64,000 bases of DNA, from assembly GCA_030425385.1 (NCBI GenBank), contig JAUIAH010000013.1, forward strand, positions 62,001-126,000. The letters are read 5' to 3'. The notes under the pieces are model-generated. The model did not search any database. It was not told the DNA's origin and worked only from the letters and a program-made list of their open reading frames with translations. The DNA is from Verrucomicrobiia bacterium. GTDB lineage: Bacteria; Verrucomicrobiota; Verrucomicrobiia; Verrucomicrobiales; DEV007. Of this stretch, positions 6,754-16,656 are shown piece after piece (the first letter of the stretch is position 1; the number at the start of each line of letters is the position of its first letter). A program made the position numbers and the translations under genes.

Positions 6754-8847
6754 TTACTTCTTCTCTTTCTCAGCCTTCCGCTTCTCTGCGGCCTCAATCA
6801 CCTGATCGGAGATGTTGCGAGGGCAGGGGGCGTAGTGGGAGAACTCCATAGAGAACTGGCCACGGCCAGAGGTCATGGTGCGAAGGTCGCCGATGTATCC
6901 GAACATCTCAGCGAGCGGGGCCTCTGCCTTCACGCGGATCCCAGTGGGGCCAGTGTCTTGCGCACTGATCATGCCGCGGCGCCGGTTGAGGTCACCGATG
7001 ACATCACCCACGTTGTCCTCAGGACAGAAGACGTCGAGCTTCATGATAGGCTCAAGAATCTGTGGGCCTGCTTTGGGGATGGATTGACGATAGGCTGCGC
7101 GAGCGGCCAGTTCGAAAGCGACAGCTGAGGAGTCCACCGCGTGAGAGGCACCATCAATGAGCGTGACTTTAAAGCCAAGGATGGGGTAACCCGCGAGCAC
7201 ACCTTTCTCGGTAGAGGTGCGGAAGCCTTTCTCAATGGCAGGCCAGAATTCCTTGGGAACGTTGCCGCCAACGACCTTGGATTCGAATTCGAAATCGGAA
7301 CCCACTTCGAGAGGCTCGATGATGTAGTCAATCTTCCCGTACTGACCGGAACCACCACTCTGCTTCTTGTGCGTGTAGCTGTCCTCGATCTGCTGCGTGA
7401 TCGTCTCGCGATAGGCCACCTGAGGGGCACCCACTTCGACTTCCACCTTGTGGGTCCGTTTGAGGATATCCACTTTAATATCGAGGTGCAGCTCGCCCAT
7501 CCCCTTGAGAATGGTTTCACCAGAATCCTGATCTGTCTCCACGCGGAAGGAAGGATCTTCGCGAACCATCTTCCCGAGGGCGACGCCGAGTTTCTCAGAG
7601 GCACTCTTGTCTTTGGCGGAAACCGCCATGGAAATGACGGGATCAGGGAAGACCATGGGCTCAAGCGTGGCGGGATTGCTAGGGTCACAGAGGGTGTGCC
7701 CCGTCTGCACGTTCTTCAAGCCTACCAGAGCTACAATATCTCCAGCGACCGCGCGGTCGAGATCCTCGCGAGAATCGGCATGCATTTCCACAATACGGCC
7801 GACGCGCTCTGTCTTGCCGGTGAACGTGTTCAGGATGCTCGTGCCTTTCTCTAACACACCCGAATAAACGCGTGTGAATGTCAGAGCGCCGTATTGATCG
7901 TCCATGATCTTGAAGGCCAAGGCACGGAGGGGCTTGGACTCATCCACGATCGCGTATTCGCCGCTAGGATTGCCCTCAAGGTCGATCTCAGGCTGCGGAT
8001 TCACCTCAGTTGGATTGGGGAGGTAGTCGACCACCGCGTCGAGCACGAGTTGGACGCCCTTGTTCTTGAAAGACGACCCGCAGTAAGTGGGGAAGAACTC
8101 CAGAGCGATCGTTCCCTTGCGGATGCACTTCTTGATCGTGTCAATGTCAGGCTCCTCGCCTTCGAGATATTTCTCCATGGCATCGTCGTCCTGTTCCACG
8201 GCGGTCTCGATCAGTTCTTGGCGATACTGCTCGATCTTGTCCGCCATGTCTGCTGGCGGATCCTGGACCTCGTAATTGCGGGGATCGCCCGAGTCGTCCC
8301 AGATCCAAGCCTTGCGAGTGAGAAGGTCCACAACCCCTTTGAAATCGTCTTCGATCCCGATCGGCAGCGTCATCACGAGCGGCTTGGCTGCCAGGATGTT
8401 CTTCACCTGGTCCACGACGCGATAGAAATCAGCGCCCAAGCGATCGAGCTTGTTCACGTAGATAATACGGGCGACCTTCGAATCGTTGGCATAGCGCCAG
8501 TTGGTCTCGGACTGGGGCTCCACCCCGCCGGATCCACAGAAGACACCCACACCGCCATCCAACACTTTAAGAGAGCGGTAAACTTCGATCGTGAAGTCCA
8601 CGTGGCCCGGGGTGTCGATGATATTCAAGCGATGATCGTTCCAGAAGCACGTCGTGGCGGCTGACTGAATCGTGATCCCACGCTCCTGCTCCTGCTCCAT
8701 GAAGTCCGTCGTGGCGGCACCATCGTGCACCTCGCCAATCTTGTGGATCTTGCCCGTCAGATTCAGAATCCGCTCGGTCGTGGTGGTCTTACCGGCATCC
8801 ACGTGGGCGAAGATTCCGATGTTCCTGTAGCGTGATAGGTCAGTCAT
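6754..8847 (-). CDS. Elongation factor G paralogue (EF-G2 type)
   Basis: The 697-residue translational GTPase has G1 [10 protein letters not shown]3 DTPGHVDF and G4 NKLDR, followed by domains II-V of EF-G, including the switch ('[17 protein letters not shown]') and the domain IV motif '[10 protein letters not shown]'. By recall it is much closer to the EF-G2 found in some Gammaproteobacteria such as Vibrio ('[22 protein letters not shown]', '[15 protein letters not shown]') than to the canonical EF-G encoded at 10161-12317. Duplicate EF-Gs can divide translocation and ribosome recycling or act under stress. It is transcribed away from the str operon and has its own terminator at 6695-6722. 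The last residues are Lys/Glu-rich. Confidence 0.9.
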   Translation of the reverse strand: MTDLSRYRNIGIFAHVDAGKTTTTERILNLTGKIHKIGEVHDGAATTDFMEQEQERGITIQSAATTCFWNDHRLNIIDTPGHVDFTIEVYRSLKVLDGGVGVFCGSGGVEPQSETNWRYANDSKVARIIYVNKLDRLGADFYRVVDQVKNILAAKPLVMTLPIGIEDDFKGVVDLLTRKAWIWDDSGDPRNYEVQDPPADMADKIEQYRQELIETAVEQDDDAMEKYLEGEEPDIDTIKKCIRKGTIALEFFPTYCGSSFKNKGVQLVLDAVVDYLPNPTEVNPQPEIDLEGNPSGEYAIVDESKPLRALAFKIMDDQYGALTFTRVYSGVLEKGTSILNTFTGKTERVGRIVEMHADSREDLDRAVAGDIVALVGLKNVQTGHTLCDPSNPATLEPMVFPDPVISMAVSAKDKSASEKLGVALGKMVREDPSFRVETDQDSGETILKGMGELHLDIKVDILKRTHKVEVEVGAPQVAYRETITQQIEDSYTHKKQSGGSGQYGKIDYIIEPLEVGSDFEFESKVVGGNVPKEFWPAIEKGFRTSTEKGVLAGYPILGFKVTLIDGASHAVDSSAVAFELAARAAYRQSIPKAGPQILEPIMKLDVFCPEDNVGDVIGDLNRRRGMISAQDTGPTGIRVKAEAPLAEMFGYIGDLRTMTSGRGQFSMEFSHYAPCPRNISDQVIEAAEKRKAEKEKK

Positions 8848-9251
8848 TTCTGTGTTGTAGCGTTGCCTTCAATTGAGAGCCGGTATCGCTAGTGCATTTC
8901 TCCCGTTTGGCAATCGGACAAATGCGTCTTCTTCCTCGACGAAATCTCGAATTTCTGTTAAGGCGACACGCTTGTCTGGTGATTGGCCAGATCTGCCATA
9001 TTTATCGGGTCAAATAGAGAGAAATCAGGAGGTTTCGGGCTCTCTTAAAAAATCTTTCAAATAGTGTGAAATGTTCTTGCCACGGAGGGTTCGGCTCCTA
9101 TAGTTCGCGCTCCTTCCCGGGAGGAAGCGGTTCGCCGTCTTCACGTGGGAAGGACGATTATCGGGCGCATCCCGGAGAATAAGGCATCCTATTGTAGGTG
9201 ACTTACGTACCCGCGTCGCTCGGTTTCCTTGAAACCACGTAAGATCACCGC
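8848..9251. other. Divergent regulatory region between the EF-G paralogue and rpsL
   Basis: There is no gene in these 404 bases. They carry the 5' regions of two divergent translation genes. A candidate sigma-70-type promoter for the ribosomal operon is at 9077-9104. A short hairpin follows in the leader at 9112-9126 (CTTCC-CGGGA-GGAAG). The remaining leader of about 125 bases to the rpsL ATG is long enough for regulation, but I recognise no known riboswitch or protein-binding element. I could not place a promoter for the minus-strand gene. Confidence 0.6.
9077..9104 (+). promoter_or_regulatory. Candidate sigma-70-type promoter of the rpsL operon
   Basis: TTGCCA (9077-9082) and TATAGT (9099-9104) are separated by 16 bases and sit about 148 bases upstream of the rpsL start codon. 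Each box differs from consensus at two positions. The assignment rests on sequence pattern and position only. Confidence 0.45.
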
Positions 9252-9626
9252 ATGCCAACCATCAATCAACTCGTTCGCAAAGGGAGACTGAAACAGGTCG
9301 AGAAGTCCAAGTCTCCCGCTCTTTCCAATTGTCCACAGCGCCGGGGAGTCTGTCTCCAGGTGATGACGCGGACGCCGAAGAAGCCTAACTCGGCTCTCCG
9401 GAAGGTGGCAAAGGTGCGTCTAACGAATGGCCAGGAGGTGATCGCCTACATCGGGGGTGAGGGCCACAATCTTCAAGAACACTCCGTCGTCCTCGTTCGT
9501 GGCGGCCGGGTGAAAGACCTTCCGGGTGTCCGCTACCACGTCGTCCGTGGTGCCCTGGACACCTTGGGTGTGGATAAGCGCCGCTGTGGTCGATCCAAGT
9601 ATGGGGCGAAACGGCCTAAGGAGTAA
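9252..9626 (+). CDS. rpsL: 30S ribosomal protein S12
   Basis: The 124-residue protein is full length for S12, which lines the decoding centre. The two conserved segments around the classical streptomycin-resistance positions are wild type: [11 protein letters not shown] with Lys43 and [13 protein letters not shown] with Lys88 (Met counted as 1). Asp89 is the residue that RimO methylthiolates in many bacteria. It is the first gene of a long plus-strand run of translation genes that reaches map at 24978. Confidence 0.97.
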   Translation: MPTINQLVRKGRLKQVEKSKSPALSNCPQRRGVCLQVMTRTPKKPNSALRKVAKVRLTNGQEVIAYIGGEGHNLQEHSVVLVRGGRVKDLPGVRYHVVRGALDTLGVDKRRCGRSKYGAKRPKE

Positions 9627-9654
9627 CCAACCATTAATTTAAGGAAATAGAGTC

Positions 9655-10128
9655 ATGGCACGTCGAAAGCGCGTATATCACAAGCCGGTCTACCTGGATC
9701 CTCGTTACGAGAGCCCCATGGTCGCCAAGCTGATCAATCGTCTGATGAAGAACGGGAAGAAGTCGTTGGCCGAGCGCATCGTCTACAAGGCGATCGATCA
9801 CTCCAACGAGGGGTCGGACAATGTGGATCCGTTAGAAGTCCTCAATCGGGCGATCGAGAATGCGAAGCCCCGTGTTGAGGTGAAGTCTCGCCGCGTGGGC
9901 GGGGCGACCTATCAGGTGCCCATGGAAGTGACGACGGAGCGGCAGGAATCGCTCGCGATGCGTTGGATCCTCGGCTTCGCACGCGGACGGAAAGGTGTTC
10001 CCATGCACGTGGCCTTGTCTAACGAGATCAAAGAAGCCGCCAAGAACCAAGGCAACGCGGTTCGCAAGCGCGACGAAACCCACAAGATGGCTCAAGCCAA
10101 CCGTGCCTTCGCGCACTTCCGTTGGTAG
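9655..10128 (+). CDS. rpsG: 30S ribosomal protein S7
   Basis: The 157-residue protein matches S7, the primary 16S-binding protein that nucleates the 30S head and reaches the E site. The segments 'VAKLINRLMKNGKKSLAERIVY' and 'GGATYQVPMEV' are diagnostic. The ATG is preceded by AAGGAAA, one of the better Shine-Dalgarno sequences in the window. The order rpsL-rpsG-fusA is that of the classical str operon. Confidence 0.97.
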   Translation: MARRKRVYHKPVYLDPRYESPMVAKLINRLMKNGKKSLAERIVYKAIDHSNEGSDNVDPLEVLNRAIENAKPRVEVKSRRVGGATYQVPMEVTTERQESLAMRWILGFARGRKGVPMHVALSNEIKEAAKNQGNAVRKRDETHKMAQANRAFAHFRW

Positions 10129-10160
10129 TCGCTTACTGTTAGAGTCTTTCTTGCCCACCG

Positions 10161-12317
10161 ATGAATATGCCTAGCAATCCCAATTCTCCGAAACGCTCCT
10201 ATCCCTTGGAGCGTACGCGGAATATTGGTATTGCGGCGCACATCGACGCTGGCAAGACCACCTTGACGGAGCGTATTCTCTTCTACACCGGGATGATTCA
10301 TCGTCTCGGCGAGGTCCATGATGGCAATGCCACCACGGACTGGATGGAGCAGGAACAAGAGCGCGGGATTACGATCACATCCGCTGCGGTCACCTGCGTG
10401 TGGAAGCAGCAGCCCGAAGAGGGGATCTTGAAGCTTTGTGAGGGTGAGAACATCCGGGTCAATATCATCGATACCCCGGGCCATGTCGACTTCACGGCAG
10501 AGGTTGAGCGTTCCTTGCGGGTGCTCGATGGCGCCATTGCGGTGTTCTGTGGAGTCGCCGGTGTGCAGCCTCAGTCAGAGACGGTCTGGCGCCAAGCGGA
10601 TAAGTACGGCGTCCCACGGGTTGCCTTCATTAATAAGATGGATCGTGTGGGAGCGAACTTCCAGGCCGCGGTCGAGGACTTGCGCGACAAGTTGGATGCC
10701 AATGCCTGGCCCGTCTTGATCCCCATTGGCTCCGAAGAGAATCTTCGTGGGCAGGTGGATGTGCTCAATCAGCGAGCAATTGTTTATAAGGATGACGATG
10801 TGTTAGGCTCCACCTACGAGGTGCAGCCGATTCCGGGGGAGATGCAAGAGGTGGCGGAGGCAGCGCTGGAGGCGATCCGCGAACAATTGATCGATCTCGA
10901 TGAAGAGATTGGAACGAAGTTTTTAGAGGAAGAAGAGATCACCACGGAAGATCTCAAGCGCGCGATACGCCGCGCCACTATTGCCAATCGCTTTGTGCCC
11001 GTGGTTGGGGGATCGGCGTTCAAGAACAAGGGCGTCCAATATTTGTTGGATGCGGTGGTCGATTACTTGCCAGGTCCGCTCGATATCCCATCGGCTGAAG
11101 GGATGGACCCTGCCGATGAAAGCAAGACCTTGGAGGCTATCACGAACGACAATGAGCCGTTCTGTGCCTTGGCATTTAAGTTGTGGTCCGATAAGTTTGG
11201 GAAGTTAGTCTTCTTCCGTGTCTATTCGGGTTCCATTTCCAAAGGAGACCAGGTGTACAACCCGCGGACACGTCGCAAAGAGCGGGTCGGACGGTTGATC
11301 CAAATCCAAGCCGATCGGCAGACGGATATCGATACCTGCTATGCAGGTGAGATCGCCGCCATGGTGGGCGTGAAAGACGTCGTTACGGGGGATACCCTGT
11401 GCTCACAGCGTCGGGAGATGATGTTAGAGCCGCCTTCCTTTCCGGAGCCGGTGATTTCCATGGCCATTGAGCCTCGCACGACGGCGGACAGCGAGAAGAT
11501 GGCTATCGCCCTCCAGCGTTTGTCGGATGAAGATCCCACGTTTGTCGTGAAGACGGATGAGGACACGGGGCAAACGATCATTTCAGGGATGGGAGAGCTT
11601 CATTTGGAGATTCTGAAAGACCGCATGAAGCGGGAATTCAAAGTCGAAGCCAATGCGGGCAAGCCGCAGATTGCTTATCGCGAAACCATCACGGGCGAGG
11701 CTCGTGGGGAAGGGAAGTTGATCAAGCAAAGTGGAGGCAAAGGACAGTATGGCCATGTGGTCTTGCAAGTGCGTCCAAGTGAGCGAGGTAAGGGCCTCAC
11801 GACCGAAGATAAAGTGGTAGGGGGCGCCATTCCTAAAGAGTTTATCAACCCATGCATGACTGGCATCCGTGAAGCCATGATGAACGGCATGGTCGCGGGG
11901 TATCCTGTGGTGGATCTCCATGTTGATCTGCTCGATGGATCCTCTCACGAGGTTGATTCTTCTGAGCAGGCGTTCAAGATGGCGGCCATCTTCGCCATGC
12001 GTGATGCGTTCAAGAATGCTGGCTGCATTCTGTTAGAGCCCGTCATGTCTGTCGAGGTGACCTGTCCTGACGAATTTCAAGGAGATATCATGGGTGATCT
12101 CAATCGTCGACGCGCCCGTATCTCCAGTATCGAGAACCGCAATAAGCTTAGTGTGGTAAAGGCTGAAGTTCCGCTGGCGGAAATGTTTGGCTATGCTACA
12201 GACATCCGCTCGCTGAGTCGCGGACGGGCAGATTATTCCATGCTGCCTTCTCGCTTCGAGCCCGTTCCCCAGACGGTTACCGATCAACTCACCGAGCAAT
12301 ATGGGAGCGCCTATTAA
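10161..12317 (+). CDS. fusA: Elongation factor G, canonical str-operon copy
   Basis: The 718-residue GTPase catalyses ribosomal translocation. It has G1 [10 protein letters not shown]3 DTPGHVDF with the catalytic His, and G4 NKMDR, then domains II-V ending with '[13 protein letters not shown]'. Between the switch region and G3 lies a short insertion (about 12 residues, '[13 protein letters not shown]'), known in PVC and some other EF-Gs by recall. It follows rpsG by 32 bases. No tuf gene follows; rpsJ comes next after 31 bases. A second EF-G is encoded divergently at 6754-8847. Confidence 0.96.
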   Translation: MNMPSNPNSPKRSYPLERTRNIGIAAHIDAGKTTLTERILFYTGMIHRLGEVHDGNATTDWMEQEQERGITITSAAVTCVWKQQPEEGILKLCEGENIRVNIIDTPGHVDFTAEVERSLRVLDGAIAVFCGVAGVQPQSETVWRQADKYGVPRVAFINKMDRVGANFQAAVEDLRDKLDANAWPVLIPIGSEENLRGQVDVLNQRAIVYKDDDVLGSTYEVQPIPGEMQEVAEAALEAIREQLIDLDEEIGTKFLEEEEITTEDLKRAIRRATIANRFVPVVGGSAFKNKGVQYLLDAVVDYLPGPLDIPSAEGMDPADESKTLEAITNDNEPFCALAFKLWSDKFGKLVFFRVYSGSISKGDQVYNPRTRRKERVGRLIQIQADRQTDIDTCYAGEIAAMVGVKDVVTGDTLCSQRREMMLEPPSFPEPVISMAIEPRTTADSEKMAIALQRLSDEDPTFVVKTDEDTGQTIISGMGELHLEILKDRMKREFKVEANAGKPQIAYRETITGEARGEGKLIKQSGGKGQYGHVVLQVRPSERGKGLTTEDKVVGGAIPKEFINPCMTGIREAMMNGMVAGYPVVDLHVDLLDGSSHEVDSSEQAFKMAAIFAMRDAFKNAGCILLEPVMSVEVTCPDEFQGDIMGDLNRRRARISSIENRNKLSVVKAEVPLAEMFGYATDIRSLSRGRADYSMLPSRFEPVPQTVTDQLTEQYGSAY

Positions 12318-12348
12318 TTAGGCAGAAACAATTCGACCTTTCGAACAC

Positions 12349-12657
12349 ATGCAAAACCAAACCATTCGCATCAGACTCCGGGCTTACGACCATCGCATTC
12401 TCGATAAGTCGACCCTGGACATTGTGGAGACGGCCAAACGGACCGGTGCCAAGGTGTCGGGTCCCATCCCGTTGCCGACGCGCATTGAGAAGTTCAGTGT
12501 GAACCGTTCACCGCATGTGAATAAGAAGTCGGCTGAGCAGTTTGAGATCCGCACGCACAAACGTTTGTTGGACATTGTGGACCCCACCGCACGGACTGTG
12601 GATGAGTTGAAGAAGCTCAACTTGCCAGCCGGTGTGGACATTTCGATCAAGATCTAA
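12349..12657 (+). CDS. rpsJ: 30S ribosomal protein S10
   Basis: The 102-residue protein carries '[29 protein letters not shown]' style S10 sequence and '[22 protein letters not shown]'. Besides its place in the 30S head, S10 is NusE in transcription antitermination. The gap to fusA (31 bases) leaves no room for the long L4-binding leader that regulates the E. coli S10 operon, so that control is unlikely here in the same form. Confidence 0.97.
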   Translation: MQNQTIRIRLRAYDHRILDKSTLDIVETAKRTGAKVSGPIPLPTRIEKFSVNRSPHVNKKSAEQFEIRTHKRLLDIVDPTARTVDELKKLNLPAGVDISIKI

Positions 12658-12680
12658 CCTGACCGGAGAAAGCAGAGACC

Positions 12681-13337
12681 ATGAGTTTAGGACTTTTAGG
12701 AAAGAAGCTAGGCATGACGCGTGTCTACAACGAGGATGGTGAGGCCATTCCGTGCACGGTCGTCGATGTTAGCGGGAACCAGATTCTCCAACGCAAGACC
12801 GCGGATAAGAACGGATACTCCGCCGTGCAGGTCGGATATGACGATCAGAAAGAAGCGCGTCTGACCAAGCCAGAGAAGGGGCACGTTGCCGCGCACAGTG
12901 GTTCGCCCAAGAAACACGTGGAGGAGTTTCGTTTTGAGAACGATGAATCCTTGCCTGCAGAGGACGTGAAGGACTTGGGTCCTGCCTTGTTTCAAGCCGG
13001 TCAGTGGGTCGACGTCATTGGTACGACTAAAGGCAAAGGCTTCCAGGGGGTCGTCAAGCGCTATGGCTTCGGTGGCTTGCCGCAGACGCACGGGTCGATG
13101 ATGCATCGCCGCCCTGGTGCTGTCGGTTGCGGCACCTGGCCTGGACGGATTTGGAAGGGGCGGAAGATGCCCGGTCGTCACGGCAATTATCGTCGCACGG
13201 TCCAGAATTTGAAAGTGGTGCAGGTTCGCGAGGACGATGGCGTGATCCTGATCAGCGGGGCCCTTCCGGGTTCCAAAGGAAGCTACGTCACGGTACGTCC
13301 TTCCAAGAAGAAGCCCTTACCCGAGAACGCGAGCTAA
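12681..13337 (+). CDS. rplC: 50S ribosomal protein L3
   Basis: The 218-residue protein starts 'MSLGLLGKKLGMTRVY', typical of L3, and has the loop 'GFGGLPQTHGSMMHRRPG' that reaches toward the peptidyl-transferase centre. L3 is one of the two 50S assembly initiators. It is preceded by a purine-rich GGAGAAAGCAGAG ribosome-binding region. Confidence 0.96.
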   Translation: MSLGLLGKKLGMTRVYNEDGEAIPCTVVDVSGNQILQRKTADKNGYSAVQVGYDDQKEARLTKPEKGHVAAHSGSPKKHVEEFRFENDESLPAEDVKDLGPALFQAGQWVDVIGTTKGKGFQGVVKRYGFGGLPQTHGSMMHRRPGAVGCGTWPGRIWKGRKMPGRHGNYRRTVQNLKVVQVREDDGVILISGALPGSKGSYVTVRPSKKKPLPENAS

Positions 13338-13364
13338 TCAGGCGCGCTAACCGATTCATCAATC

Positions 13365-13976
13365 ATGGCAGGTTCAGTTTTAACCACAGATCAAGCAGCG
13401 GCTGCAGACATCTCTTTGGCATCGCCAGAGCAGGGCGGTCAGGCTGTCCATGACGTCGTCACCGCTTACCGCGCCAATCGGCGTTCCGGTACTGCCCACA
13501 CCAAGACCCGTGGGGAAGTGGCAGGCACCAATAGCAAACCTTGGCGTCAGAAGGGGACAGGCCGCGCACGCGCTGGCCGCGTCACCTCGCCCATTTGGCG
13601 AGGTGGTGGCACCGTCTTTGGGCCACGCAACCGGAGCTACGCGAAACAGGTCAATAAGTCGACTCGCAAACTTGCCCTGCGCGCGGCACTGGGTGCCCGC
13701 ATCGAAGCTGGCGATGTCATCAGTGTGGATGACTTTGCGATCAGCGATGGGAAGACAAAGAGCTTTGTGAGCGAACTGCGTAATCTCGCTGGAACACCCA
13801 AGGTGCTCGTGGTGAGTCAGGCATTCGATTCTTCAACCTACCTTGCAGGCCGCAACGTGGGCCCCGCTCTCCTCATGACCGCAGACGAGGTGAACGTGGA
13901 GCAGATCTTGCATTACGACAAGGTCGTCCTCACTCAGAGCAGCTTGCCGATCTTAGCCCGGAGGACGCAGAAATGA
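13365..13976 (+). CDS. rplD: 50S ribosomal protein L4
   Basis: The 203-residue L4/L1e family protein has the extended-loop motif 'KPWRQKGTGRARAGRVTSPIWRGGG' region that lines the exit tunnel (residues about 53-80). Its stop codon overlaps the rplW start by ATGA. L4 also represses its own operon in some bacteria, but no matching leader is visible here. Confidence 0.96.
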   Translation: MAGSVLTTDQAAAADISLASPEQGGQAVHDVVTAYRANRRSGTAHTKTRGEVAGTNSKPWRQKGTGRARAGRVTSPIWRGGGTVFGPRNRSYAKQVNKSTRKLALRAALGARIEAGDVISVDDFAISDGKTKSFVSELRNLAGTPKVLVVSQAFDSSTYLAGRNVGPALLMTADEVNVEQILHYDKVVLTQSSLPILARRTQK

Positions 13977-14257
13977 GGGACCTATACCAAGCCATCAAAA
14001 CCATCCGTTTGACTGAGAAAGCCACGTATCTCCTCGAGGAGAACAACGAATACGTGTTTCAGGTCGATCGCTCAGCGAATAAGCTCGAAATCAAGCGCGC
14101 GGTGGAACGCCTCTTCAAGACTGAGGTCGAGTCCGTCCGCACCTGTAACTATAAAGGCAAGAAGAAGCGCGAGCGACGCGCGGACTTTGGCCGCACGGCG
14201 CATTGGAAGAAAGCCGTGGTGAAACTGAAAGAAGGCGAACAGATCGAACTCGTCTAA
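13973..14257 (+). CDS. rplW: 50S ribosomal protein L23
   Basis: The 94-residue protein is L23, which sits at the tunnel exit and docks trigger factor and SRP. Recognised by 'LTEKATYLLEENNEYVFQVD' and the 'CNYKGKKKRERR' loop. Overlaps rplD by four bases, implying coupled translation. Confidence 0.95.
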   Translation: MRDLYQAIKTIRLTEKATYLLEENNEYVFQVDRSANKLEIKRAVERLFKTEVESVRTCNYKGKKKRERRADFGRTAHWKKAVVKLKEGEQIELV

Positions 14258-14303
14258 CTAACCCCCTTTGTCACTCGAGGATAACTTCTAGAAAGAGGAA
14301 GCC

Positions 14304-15146
14304 ATGCCTTTAAAGTCTTATAAGCCAGTCACACCGTCCAACCGCTACAAGATGTGGTCGGACTTCAGTGAGATCACCAAGAAGGAGCCTGAGAAGTCCC
14401 TGTTAGAGCCACTCAAGAAATCGGGTGGACGGAATAACCGTGGACGGATCACTTGTCGCCACATCGGTGGAGGCCACAAGCGCAAGTACCGGTTGATCGA
14501 TTTCAAACGGAAGCGCCGTGGTGAAGCCGCTAAAGTGGTGGCGATCGAGTACGATCCCAATCGCTCCGCGCGGATTGCCTTGTTAGAATACAAGGACGGT
14601 CAGAAGAGCTACATCCTCGCGCCTTCCGGTTTGGAAGTGGGTTCCCAGGTGGACGCCGGCGAGCAGGCCGCTCCTGAAGTCGGCAATGCGTTACCTTTGA
14701 AGGCTATCCCGTTGGGGAGTTCGATCCATAACGTGGAATTGCAGCCCGGCCGCGGAGGCCAAGTCGCGCGCAGTGCGGGGCAATCCTGCACCTTGACGAA
14801 CCGCGAAGCGGGGTATGCTCTCGTCCGCCTGCCATCTGGGGAAATTCGCAAGATTCACGAAGAGTGTTATGCCACCATGGGCGTGGTTGGGAATATCGAG
14901 CACATGAACGTTGTCAGTGGCAAAGCGGGCCGCTCGCGTTGGCTCGGTGTCCGTCCGACCGTCCGCGGAATGTGTATGAACCCTGTCGACCACCCGAACG
15001 GTGGTGGTGAGGGTAAGAGTAAGTCCGGTGGTGGTCGCCAGCACTTGAAGAGTCCTTGGGGACACACCAAGGGGCAACGCACTCGGCAGAAGAAGAAGGC
15101 GAGTGATGCCTTCATCGTCTCCAGCCGCCGCAAGAAACGCCGTTAA
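14304..15146 (+). CDS. rplB: 50S ribosomal protein L2
   Basis: The 280-residue protein has the hallmark C-terminal '[11 protein letters not shown]' containing the conserved His near the peptidyl-transferase centre, and the RNA-binding '[19 protein letters not shown]' segment near the N-terminus. It ends in the usual Lys/Arg-rich tail. An AGAGGAAG Shine-Dalgarno precedes the ATG. Confidence 0.97.
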   Translation: MPLKSYKPVTPSNRYKMWSDFSEITKKEPEKSLLEPLKKSGGRNNRGRITCRHIGGGHKRKYRLIDFKRKRRGEAAKVVAIEYDPNRSARIALLEYKDGQKSYILAPSGLEVGSQVDAGEQAAPEVGNALPLKAIPLGSSIHNVELQPGRGGQVARSAGQSCTLTNREAGYALVRLPSGEIRKIHEECYATMGVVGNIEHMNVVSGKAGRSRWLGVRPTVRGMCMNPVDHPNGGGEGKSKSGGGRQHLKSPWGHTKGQRTRQKKKASDAFIVSSRRKKRR

Positions 15147-15172
15147 TCCTCACGCTTATCCCATTCTAAATC

Positions 15173-15442
15173 ATGGCTAGATCCCTTAAAAAAGGTCCAT
15201 TCGTCAACTACAAGCTGTTGGCAAAGGTCGATAAGCAGACTGAGGAGAACAATAAGAAGCCGATCAAGACTTGGTCGCGCAACAGTCTCATCATCCCTGA
15301 TTTCGTCGGACACACGTTCCTCGTCCACAACGGCAAGGCGTTCACGAGCGTCTACGTGACGGAGAACATGGTCGGCCACAAATTGGGCGAATTCTCTCCC
15401 ACCCGTAAGTTCTTGGGCCACGGTGGCCAAGGCAAGAAGTAA
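15173..15442 (+). CDS. rpsS: 30S ribosomal protein S19
   Basis: The 89-residue protein begins [10 protein letters not shown] and contains '[21 protein letters not shown]' and '[12 protein letters not shown]', all diagnostic of S19 in the 30S head. It is followed after 26 bases not by rplV, as in other S10 operons, but by an unrelated exported protein gene. Confidence 0.97.
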   Translation: MARSLKKGPFVNYKLLAKVDKQTEENNKKPIKTWSRNSLIIPDFVGHTFLVHNGKAFTSVYVTENMVGHKLGEFSPTRKFLGHGGQGKK

Positions 15443-15468
15443 CCTTTCCTGAACCTCACATCCATCCC

Positions 15469-16272
15469 ATGACGATCTCTCACACAGCATGCTGGCTAGC
15501 GGGCGCTTTTGCGGCGATCCCGATGGCAGGGCTGTGTCTCGCGCAGCAAGAGGTGGCCGAAGACAAGGTGCCTCACCTGCAGATGATCGAGGAGTTGGAG
15601 AAAGATTTGGATGCGGCCATGGTCGAGAACTTGGATTTGCAGTCCAAGGTCAAGAACCTCAGCAGCGCCAACGGCGTGCTTGCCGAGAGCCTATCCGAGT
15701 CCAAGCGGGAATTGGAAGCTTTACGGGAGAGTTACCAAGAGGCGCTCGTGCGCCTGGAGTTGCTCAGTGGTGTGTTAGAGCGCGAGGACGAATCGTTGGA
15801 GGATCGCCTTTTAAAGGCGGCCTCCGATCTGCGGCTCGCGGAGGAAGAGAAGGAGCAGACGACCCAAGCCTTGGTGGAGTTGATGCAAGCGTCCGAAGCC
15901 TTCGCGGCAGCTGTTCCTGAGACCGATGAACAATCGGAGATACGAGCGGCGCTGAAAGCAGCCCTGACCGCCTCCGAAGAGGCTCTCGGGTTATTCGCCG
16001 ATGATTCCCAATTGGAAGAGCGGACTCTCGATAAAGCCCGCGTCATCACGGTGAACAAAGAATACAATTTGGTCTTGGTCGACGTTGGACGCGATCAAGG
16101 ATTGCGAGTGGGCACGCCAGTAAGCTTCCATCGCAAGGATCGCATCATTGGTTCCGCGCTTGTCATCAGTGTTCGAGCTGATTTCTCCGGTGCCATCCTC
16201 CTCGAACTGACAGACCCCAACGATCAAATCATGGTGGACGATCGCATGCGTATCGCCCCCGAAGGTGTGTAG
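15469..16272 (+). CDS. Exported coiled-coil protein with MreC-like beta domain, inserted in the S10 operon
   Basis: The 267-residue protein has an N-terminal signal peptide (residues 1-25, hydrophobic to AGLCLA, then Gln-Gln-Glu). Residues about 35-145 form a long Glu/Leu-rich coiled coil ('LEKDLDAAMVENLDLQSKVKNL'). Residues about 190-265 form a small beta domain ('ARVITVNKEYNLVLVDVGRDQGLRVGTPVSF', 'IGSALVISVRADFSGAILLEL'), resembling the C-terminal barrel of MreC and of other coiled-coil envelope proteins. It lies in the same direction between rpsS (26-base gap) and rplV (22-base gap), so it must be co-transcribed with ribosomal proteins. Function unknown; a cell-envelope or shape role tied to growth rate is a guess. 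It does not replace any ribosomal protein. Confidence 0.75.
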   Translation: MTISHTACWLAGAFAAIPMAGLCLAQQEVAEDKVPHLQMIEELEKDLDAAMVENLDLQSKVKNLSSANGVLAESLSESKRELEALRESYQEALVRLELLSGVLEREDESLEDRLLKAASDLRLAEEEKEQTTQALVELMQASEAFAAAVPETDEQSEIRAALKAALTASEEALGLFADDSQLEERTLDKARVITVNKEYNLVLVDVGRDQGLRVGTPVSFHRKDRIIGSALVISVRADFSGAILLELTDPNDQIMVDDRMRIAPEGV

Positions 16273-16294
16273 ATAGCCATTTATTGAGAACGTC

Positions 16295-16642
16295 ATGAAA
16301 GTTGTTTCGACTTACAAATCAGCACGGATTTCGCCTCTCAAGGCGCGAGACGTGGCGCGGGAAATCCAGGGACTGCCTGTTTCCGAAGCGATTAATATCT
16401 TGAACTTCACGCCTCGGAAGGCAGCGCATCTTGTGGGCAAGACCCTCAAGGCAGCAGCGGCCAACGCGGAGAACAATCACGATACCGATCCTGAAAGCAT
16501 GATTGTGGAAGAGGCCACCGTCACTGATGGACCTTCCTATCGCCGTTTCAAACCTCGTGCTCGCGGTTCCGCAAGTGCCATCAAACGCCGGACAAGTCAC
16601 ATTCGTATTGTGCTGGCACCGAATGAAGACGAAGACGCCTAA
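16295..16642 (+). CDS. rplV: 50S ribosomal protein L22
   Basis: The 115-residue protein matches L22, whose beta-hairpin lines the exit tunnel. Recognised by 'ISPLKARDVAREIQGLPVSEAINIL' and the hairpin 'YRRFKPRARGSASAIKRRTSHI'. Separated from rpsS by the inserted exported-protein gene; 14 bases separate it from rpsC. Confidence 0.96.
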   Translation: MKVVSTYKSARISPLKARDVAREIQGLPVSEAINILNFTPRKAAHLVGKTLKAAAANAENNHDTDPESMIVEEATVTDGPSYRRFKPRARGSASAIKRRTSHIRIVLAPNEDEDA

Positions 16643-16656
16643 AACAGAATTTCATT

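Noticed and set aside
7141-8664. Long plus-strand frames (7141-7854, 7894-8664) opposite the EF-G paralogue
   Set aside because: They mirror the EF-G codons and show only antisense composition; EF-G is unambiguous.
9064-9251. A possible tRNA or small RNA gene in the rpsL leader
   Set aside because: The GC-rich hairpins there do not form a cloverleaf, and no conserved GTTC-type T-loop or CCA end in the right place was found.
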